This document shows, piece after piece, positions 14,250 through 17,391 of a DNA stretch of 17,391 bases. Origin of the DNA: JAMLIA01 sp039810005 (GTDB lineage Bacteria; Chloroflexota; Chloroflexia; Thermomicrobiales; CFX8); contig JBDHWD010000064.1 in the NCBI GenBank assembly GCA_039810005.1, positions 1 to 17,391 of the forward strand, given 5' to 3'. The notes beneath the pieces were generated by a model. That model worked only from the letters and a program-made list of their open reading frames with translations, did no database searches and was not told the DNA's origin. Each line of letters starts with the position of its first letter. The stretch's first letter is position 1. The position numbers and the translations under genes were made by a program.

Positions 14250-14356
14250 GCGTCCTCCAACCAACCGGAATGAGCGCCGAGCGGGTGCAACTTCCGCCTT
14301 CCGGCATCTCTCGTATCGTCAATTACAGGTCGTTATGCCAAGCTTCGTTACGATAC

Positions 14357-14372
14357 GGGTGTCCGTACACCC
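14357..14372. promoter_or_regulatory. Inverted repeat in the kinase/small-gene divergent region
   Basis: GGGTGT and ACACCC flank four bases (CCGT). It lies in the 234-bp region between two divergent genes (14250-14483), a likely place for an operator. No known regulator is recognised. Confidence 0.35.
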
Positions 14373-14421
14373 CTCGTGACAATCATGCCACGTTCGGCGC
14401 GGCACCACCGATATGCGACGA

Positions 14422-14449
14422 TTGTCGCCAACGTCGGCGACAGTACAGT
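14422..14449 (+). promoter_or_regulatory. Probable promoter of the small gene pair, with an inverted repeat in the spacer
   Basis: TTGTCG (14422-14427) and TACAGT (14444-14449) are each 4/6 matches, 16 bases apart. The inverted repeat TGTCGCC/GGCGACA (14423-14442) overlaps the -35 and fills the spacer, where a bound repressor would block polymerase. The start codon is about 35 bases downstream of the -10. Confidence 0.4.
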
Positions 14450-14483
14450 CTACTTCGCCACTGCAAAGAGAGGACCAGCCCCA

Positions 14484-14786
14484 GTGAGTCGTCAATCACC
14501 TGACGCAGCCGACCCGCAGGACGACGCCATGAGCCCCGAAGAGAAAGCCGCAATTGTCGACGCCCTGCTCGATGAGATGCGCACGCTCTTTCACGAATAC
14601 ATCAACGGCACGCTCGCCTACGATGAGCTGTCGTTCGAGATGTTCGACACCCTCCAGACCGTCCACGCCGTCGCGAACGACGCGTTGATCGTTGAGTACG
14701 ACATGGAAGACCTCACCGAAGACGTGATCGTTGAGCAGCCAACCAATCGCCAACGCCAGAAGGGACGCGGCAAGCATGGGAACTGA
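14484..14786 (+). CDS. Unknown acidic, helical 100-residue protein
   Basis: Not recognised. After a polar N-terminus the protein reads SPEEKAAIVDALLDEMRTLF and then a series of acidic, probably helical stretches (DELSFEMFDTLQTVHAVAND, DMEDLTEDVIVE), with a basic C-terminal end (RQRQKGRGKHGN). No membrane segment is seen. The GTG at 14484 follows AGAGAGG and is preferred; the frame is open further upstream through the promoter, and ATG at 14529 is an alternative. It overlaps the following gene by 11 bases and is divergent from the kinase. A helical partner or regulatory protein is possible, but no function is inferred. Confidence 0.65.
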   Translation: MSRQSPDAADPQDDAMSPEEKAAIVDALLDEMRTLFHEYINGTLAYDELSFEMFDTLQTVHAVANDALIVEYDMEDLTEDVIVEQPTNRQRQKGRGKHGN

Positions 14787-14964
14787 CCTGGAGCGCAAGA
14801 CGCGCAATGAGCTCGCTCTGCTCCTCGAGCGCTGCGGTGCCCTCGCCGAAGGTGTCCGCTTCCTGGAGGGCGACGACCTCATCGAGCTGCTCGACGAGAT
14901 CGACTCAATACGCGCCCTCGTCGCCGACTCATCGACGACCCTGCGCGCGGCAATCAGTCGCTAA
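14776..14964 (+). CDS. Unknown 62-residue helical protein
   Basis: Not recognised. Heptad-like, amphipathic sequence (ELALLLERCGALAEGVRFLE, then DDLIELLDEIDSIRALVADS) suggests one or two helices able to form a coiled coil. One cysteine, C20. The ATG at 14776 has AGAAGGGA upstream and lies inside the end of the preceding gene, so the two are coupled. Its partner is likewise helical, so the pair may form a complex. A perfect palindrome begins 17 bases after its stop codon. Confidence 0.6.
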   Translation: MGTDLERKTRNELALLLERCGALAEGVRFLEGDDLIELLDEIDSIRALVADSSTTLRAAISR

Positions 14965-14971
14965 CAATTAC

Positions 14972-14999
14972 CTGTCCCATCGGACAGTCGCGACTGTCC
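14972..14999. promoter_or_regulatory. 18-bp perfect palindrome with a third half-site
   Basis: GGACAGTCGCGACTGTCC (14982-14999) is an exact palindrome. A further CTGTCC at 14972-14977 forms a second dyad with the GGACAG of the first. The arrangement suggests a multi-dyad operator or centromere-like site. No T tract follows, so a terminator is unlikely. It does not match the classical parS sequence. Confidence 0.6.
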
Positions 15000-15107
15000 A
15001 GCGTGACGGTGTGCCGATCATGGGTCCATCCTATGATGATGTTCGTCGGCGAGCCTGACGGTTCGCCACCCAGACGATCGTCCTTCGTGGCAGAGAGGAG
15101 GTCACTA

Positions 15108-15188
15108 GTGGTTCGCGCGTCTCTCCTACAACGTCGCCTCACGCGGGCGCACGACATGGCCTCCCCTGCCACGGATCGACGATGGTGA
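15108..15188 (+). CDS. Possible 26-residue leader peptide
   Basis: A short ORF starting GTG at 15108 with a near-ideal AGGAGGT 5 bases upstream. The product starts VVRASLLQRRLTRAHDMASP and ends DRRW before a TGA. Its stop codon lies in the base of the hairpin at 15184-15217, the arrangement seen for leader peptides in ribosome-controlled attenuation. Arg is frequent, Trp is last; no clear run of a single regulatory amino acid is present. Whether it is translated is unknown. Confidence 0.35.
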   Translation: MVRASLLQRRLTRAHDMASPATDRRW

Positions 15189-15217
15189 TGCTCGGCATCT
15201 GAGCCGACATCAACACC
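15184..15217 (+). other. Hairpin overlapping the leader ORF stop
   Basis: Stem of GGTG/CACC, ATG/CAT and TCGGC/GCCGA around loop ATCTGA, with one bulged C and a small asymmetric CAA loop. It begins within the last two codons of the short ORF at 15108-15188. Confidence 0.4.
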
Positions 15218-15227
15218 ACGCAATAAC

Positions 15228-15253
15228 CGACCCGGGTAGCAATGCCCGGGTCG
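15228..15253 (+). other. Strong GC-rich hairpin upstream of a small ORF
   Basis: CGACCCGGG pairs perfectly with CCCGGGTCG (9 bp) around an 8-base loop, possibly extended by GCAA/TTGC. It is followed by GCTTGCGTCTC rather than a T run, so it could be an attenuator-like stem, a weak terminator or a transcript-stabilising structure. Confidence 0.55.
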
Positions 15254-15280
15254 CTTGCGTCTCTGGAAAGGACATCCCCG

Positions 15281-15400
15281 ATGAAAAGTCGTAGCAGCAC
15301 AACTCGCACCCAGACGGTCTACGGACCAGTCGTCATGCTCGTCGGTGATCGCGTCACCGTCCACAGACCGACACCCTGCAACGCGCGTCGACAGGATTAA
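15281..15400 (+). CDS. Possible 39-residue basic protein
   Basis: Short ORF with ATG at 15281 preceded by GGAAAGGA 8 bases upstream. The product begins MKSRSSTTRTQTVYGPVVML and is rich in Arg and Thr. It is flanked by hairpins at 15228-15253 and 15410-15436, as if it were the body of a small independent transcript. No family is recognised and no stable fold is evident. It may be chance. Confidence 0.35.
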   Translation: MKSRSSTTRTQTVYGPVVMLVGDRVTVHRPTPCNARRQD

Positions 15401-15409
15401 CCACCTCTG

Positions 15410-15436
15410 CCGTCGCCGGCCTCATTCCGGCGACGG
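15410..15436. other. 10-bp perfect inverted repeat before parA
   Basis: CCGTCGCCGG and CCGGCGACGG flank a 7-base loop. It follows the 39-residue ORF by 9 bases and overlaps the expected -35 position of the parA promoter. It may end the upstream transcript or serve as an operator for parAB autoregulation. No T tract follows. Confidence 0.5.
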
Positions 15437-15458
15437 TGAGGGGTCGGTCCGGTATAAT
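15430..15458 (+). promoter_or_regulatory. Promoter of parAB
   Basis: A perfect TATAAT (15453-15458) with a weak GCGACG at the -35 position, 17-base spacing. A start near 15465 gives a 5' leader of about 36 bases to the parA ATG. The poor -35 and the overlapping inverted repeat suggest control by a bound protein. Confidence 0.55.
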
Positions 15459-15500
15459 GCCAACCAGTCAACGTACGTACAGCGCCGGATCGGATGCCCC

Positions 15501-16286
15501 ATGCCCCGCATTATCGCCTTCTTTAACCAGAAGGGCGGCACTGCAAAAACCACCAGCACATTGAACGTCGCCGCTGCCCTTGCTGAGCGCGGCCATCGCG
15601 TGCTGGCGATGGATCTGGATCCCCAGGCCAGCCTGACAATGGCGTTCGGCATCGACGTCGCAGCGCTCGAAACGTCCGTCTATGATCTGTTTCTCGATGA
15701 CGACATTCCGGTCAACGAGCTGGTTGTCCCGTCGACCATTGACAACGTCACGGTTATCCCGAGCCACCCGGACTTCGCGACCGCCGAGATGGCACTCATC
15801 AACGAGCTGGAACGCGAGCGCATGCTCTCCACGCGCCTGGCGTCCGCCGATCTCTCCGACTTCGATGTCGTACTGATTGACGCGCCGCCGGCACTGGGTC
15901 TCATCAGCATCAATATCCTCGTCGCTGCGACCGACCTCATCATCCCGATCGAGCCGCACCCGCTGTCGTTGCTGGTGCTGCCGCGCCTGTTCGACACAAT
16001 CGCCCGCGTGCGCCGCCTCAACCCCGGCCTGCAGGTCGTCGGCTTCCTGCCGACCAAAGTGCAGCGTACATCGCGCCTTGCCCACGAGATGATCGACGCT
16101 CTCCAGGAGCGCTACCCGGACGTACCGGTGCTCCCGTCGGTTCCACTGTCGGTCAAGGGCGCCGAGTCAGTCGCGGCCCGCACCTCGATCCTCGAGTACA
16201 TGCCGCGCTCTCCGCTCTCGACTGCCTACCGCGAAGCCGCTGACGCGCTGCTGCAGCGCTCGCCGATCGGATCTGCCCATGTCTGA
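15501..16286 (+). CDS. parA: ParA/Soj-family partition ATPase
   Basis: MinD/ParA-type P-loop ATPase (261 aa) that forms a DNA-bound gradient and moves ParB-bound DNA. The deviant Walker A is at residues 11-18 (KGGTAKTT), with the signature lysine K11 and an Ala where Gly is usual. Walker A' (LAMDLDPQASLT) and the Walker B-like DFDVVLIDAPPALGL are intact. There is no N-terminal helix-turn-helix, so it is of the short chromosomal/type Ib size. The ATG at 15501 is chosen because the fold starts there (PRIIAFFNQKGG); the open frame continues upstream through the promoter. It overlaps parB by 8 bases. Confidence 0.95.
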   Translation: MPRIIAFFNQKGGTAKTTSTLNVAAALAERGHRVLAMDLDPQASLTMAFGIDVAALETSVYDLFLDDDIPVNELVVPSTIDNVTVIPSHPDFATAEMALINELERERMLSTRLASADLSDFDVVLIDAPPALGLISINILVAATDLIIPIEPHPLSLLVLPRLFDTIARVRRLNPGLQVVGFLPTKVQRTSRLAHEMIDALQERYPDVPVLPSVPLSVKGAESVAARTSILEYMPRSPLSTAYREAADALLQRSPIGSAHV

Positions 16287-17151
16287 GACACGCTCACGAC
16301 GCAAGCGCTTCTCGGTCGACGCGTTATTCACCGACACCAGCCCGCGCGGTGTCGGCGTCTCCGAGCTCGTCGAGGCCAAGCTCATTCGCCTCGACCGCAT
16401 CGAGCCCGACCCCGACCAGCCGCGCACTGAGTTCGACACTGAAGCACTCGACGAGCTCGCCGCCTCAATTCGCGCCGACGGCGTCCTCCAGCCGATAGCA
16501 GTCCGCTACGACGCCGAGCGCGACATCTACGTCATCATCCACGGCGAACGCCGCTGGCGCGCAGCCAGACTGGCCGAGATCGAATCGATCCCAGCCGTGG
16601 TTCGCGACATCCCCGAGGATCGCCGCCTCATCCACCAGCTCGTCGAGAACATCCTCCGCGAGGATCTCAATGCCCTCGACCGCGCCGCTGCATTGCGCGC
16701 GCTGAAAACGCAGATGGATGACGCACCGTGGGAGAAGGTCGCCGAGTCCGTCGGCATTCGCCGTAGCCGCCTGTACCAGCTCCTGAGCACTGAAAAGCTC
16801 GCGGAGCCAATGCAGGAAGCGCTCAGACGCGGCGTCATCTCCGAGAAGCAGTCGCGCGCAGCCCAGCCGCTTCCGCAGGACGAGCAGATCGATCTCGGCC
16901 GCCGCCTGCTCGAAGGGGAGCTCAACCCCAGCCAGATCACCGCCTACGCCCGCTCGATCAAGCCGCGCCCGCGAAAGCAGAAGCCGGATTACGAGCCGAT
17001 CGTGCGCGAGGCACGCTCCCTCCAGCACAAGATCGACGCGCTGACCGGCCCCGCCATCGCCGCGTCCGCCAGCGAGCGCAAGCACATCCGCCAAACCCTC
17101 TACGATCTCCAGGAGACCATCGACATGCTCCTCCGCCGCCTCGGCGACTGA
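16279..17151 (+). CDS. parB: ParB/Spo0J-family partition protein
   Basis: CTP-dependent DNA clamp that loads at parS and is moved by ParA (290 aa). The N-terminal domain has IEPDPDQPR (about 39-47), HGERRWRAA (about 89-97) and the ENILREDLNALDRAAAL stretch (about 130-146), the CTP-binding motifs. A helix-turn-helix follows (VAESVGIRRSRLYQLLSTEKL), and the C-terminal helix (about 255-290) is likely the dimer clasp. All expected parts are present. No classical parS was found in the window. The N-terminal ParA-activating peptide is RSRRKRF, rich in basic residues. A paralogue of a chromosomal ParB, or a noc-like protein, is possible. Confidence 0.94.
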   Translation: MSETRSRRKRFSVDALFTDTSPRGVGVSELVEAKLIRLDRIEPDPDQPRTEFDTEALDELAASIRADGVLQPIAVRYDAERDIYVIIHGERRWRAARLAEIESIPAVVRDIPEDRRLIHQLVENILREDLNALDRAAALRALKTQMDDAPWEKVAESVGIRRSRLYQLLSTEKLAEPMQEALRRGVISEKQSRAAQPLPQDEQIDLGRRLLEGELNPSQITAYARSIKPRPRKQKPDYEPIVREARSLQHKIDALTGPAIAASASERKHIRQTLYDLQETIDMLLRRLGD

Positions 17152-17302
17152 CTCGGCGAACGAAATCTGTCCGACCGGTCGACTTCGGTGGTGGGGTGCA
17201 TTGCATACGCCCGACCAGGCAACGAACACCTTGGTGCCTGCCGATCCTTCGCTGTGAACGCCAAACTGTCCGATCGTTGAAGGCGGCAGCTACCACCTTG
17301 TC

Positions 17303-17391
17303 CTGTCATCTCGAACCGCAGTGAGAGATCTCCCACCCGTTCGAAGCCGTCCAACGCAGGAGAGATTTCTCGCGTGCGCGCTCGAAATGAC
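17303..17391. repeat. Dispersed repeat copy at the right edge
   Basis: Bases 17303-17352 align with the arm at 5722-5771, with mismatches mainly at the far end; the similarity runs on into CCAACGCAG versus CCAATGCAG. The following GAGAGATTTCTCGC and GCTCGAAATGAC are a reversed partial unit, making a second inverted pair cut by the window edge. The preceding 150 bases after parB (17152-17302) hold no recognisable gene; CTGTCCGAYCG occurs twice (17167, 17266). Confidence 0.85.

Noticed and set aside
12420..14273. 617-codon plus-strand ORF opposite the kinase
   Set aside because: It is the antisense shadow of a gene with full kinase motifs. The translation is Arg/His-rich low complexity with no family features, as expected for high-GC DNA.
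15345..15500. 52-codon N-terminal extension of ParA
   Set aside because: It would include the inverted repeat and TATAAT promoter; the fold starts at the ATG at 15501.

Overview
The window is GC-rich bacterial DNA with two transcription blocks. Everything from the left edge to about 14250 reads leftward, and everything from 14484 to 17151 reads rightward. The best guess for the host is a Chloroflexota (Thermomicrobia/Sphaerobacter-like) bacterium. That guess rests on a System I cytochrome c maturation operon with a Cys-type CcmE, a transcription-terminating leucine T-box, a PknB-type kinase with a Thr/Pro-rich stalk, and frequent GTG starts with four-base overlaps. It is an inference from style and gene content, not a marker-gene assignment.

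Positions 1-5463 (minus strand) hold tRNA-Leu(UAG), then resA/ccmG, ccdA, a CopD-like four-helix membrane protein, ccmE, ccmF, ccmH, a short CcmI-like protein and the start of ccmA, which runs off the left edge. Most neighbours overlap or nearly touch. Together they encode delivery of reductant across the membrane (CcdA to ResA/CcmG and CcmH), heme chaperoning (CcmE) and heme ligation (CcmF/CcmH). CcmB and CcmC are not in the window and probably lie beyond ccmA.

Positions 5464-5900 have no gene. They hold a 50-bp inverted repeat, of which a third copy lies at the right edge, and a terminator. Positions 5901-6272 encode an A-type iron-sulfur carrier.

Positions 6353-12403 (minus strand) form a leucine biosynthesis operon under a leucine T-box riboswitch with a CUC specifier: leuA, leuC, an unknown 80-residue protein, leuD, leuB and a DUF692/MNIO-like TIM-barrel protein. 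The last gene overlaps leuB by four bases. LeuCD needs a 4Fe-4S cluster, and an Fe-S carrier gene follows directly.

Positions 12441-14249 encode a membrane Ser/Thr kinase with a TPEPTE-rich stalk and an unassigned C-terminal domain. Divergent from it are two small, overlapping, probably helical genes (14484-14964).

Positions 14965-15500 are the least explained stretch: a perfect 18-bp palindrome, two possible tiny ORFs with good ribosome-binding sites, and three strong hairpins. A parA-parB pair (15501-17151) follows, and then 240 bp of non-coding DNA that ends in the dispersed repeat.
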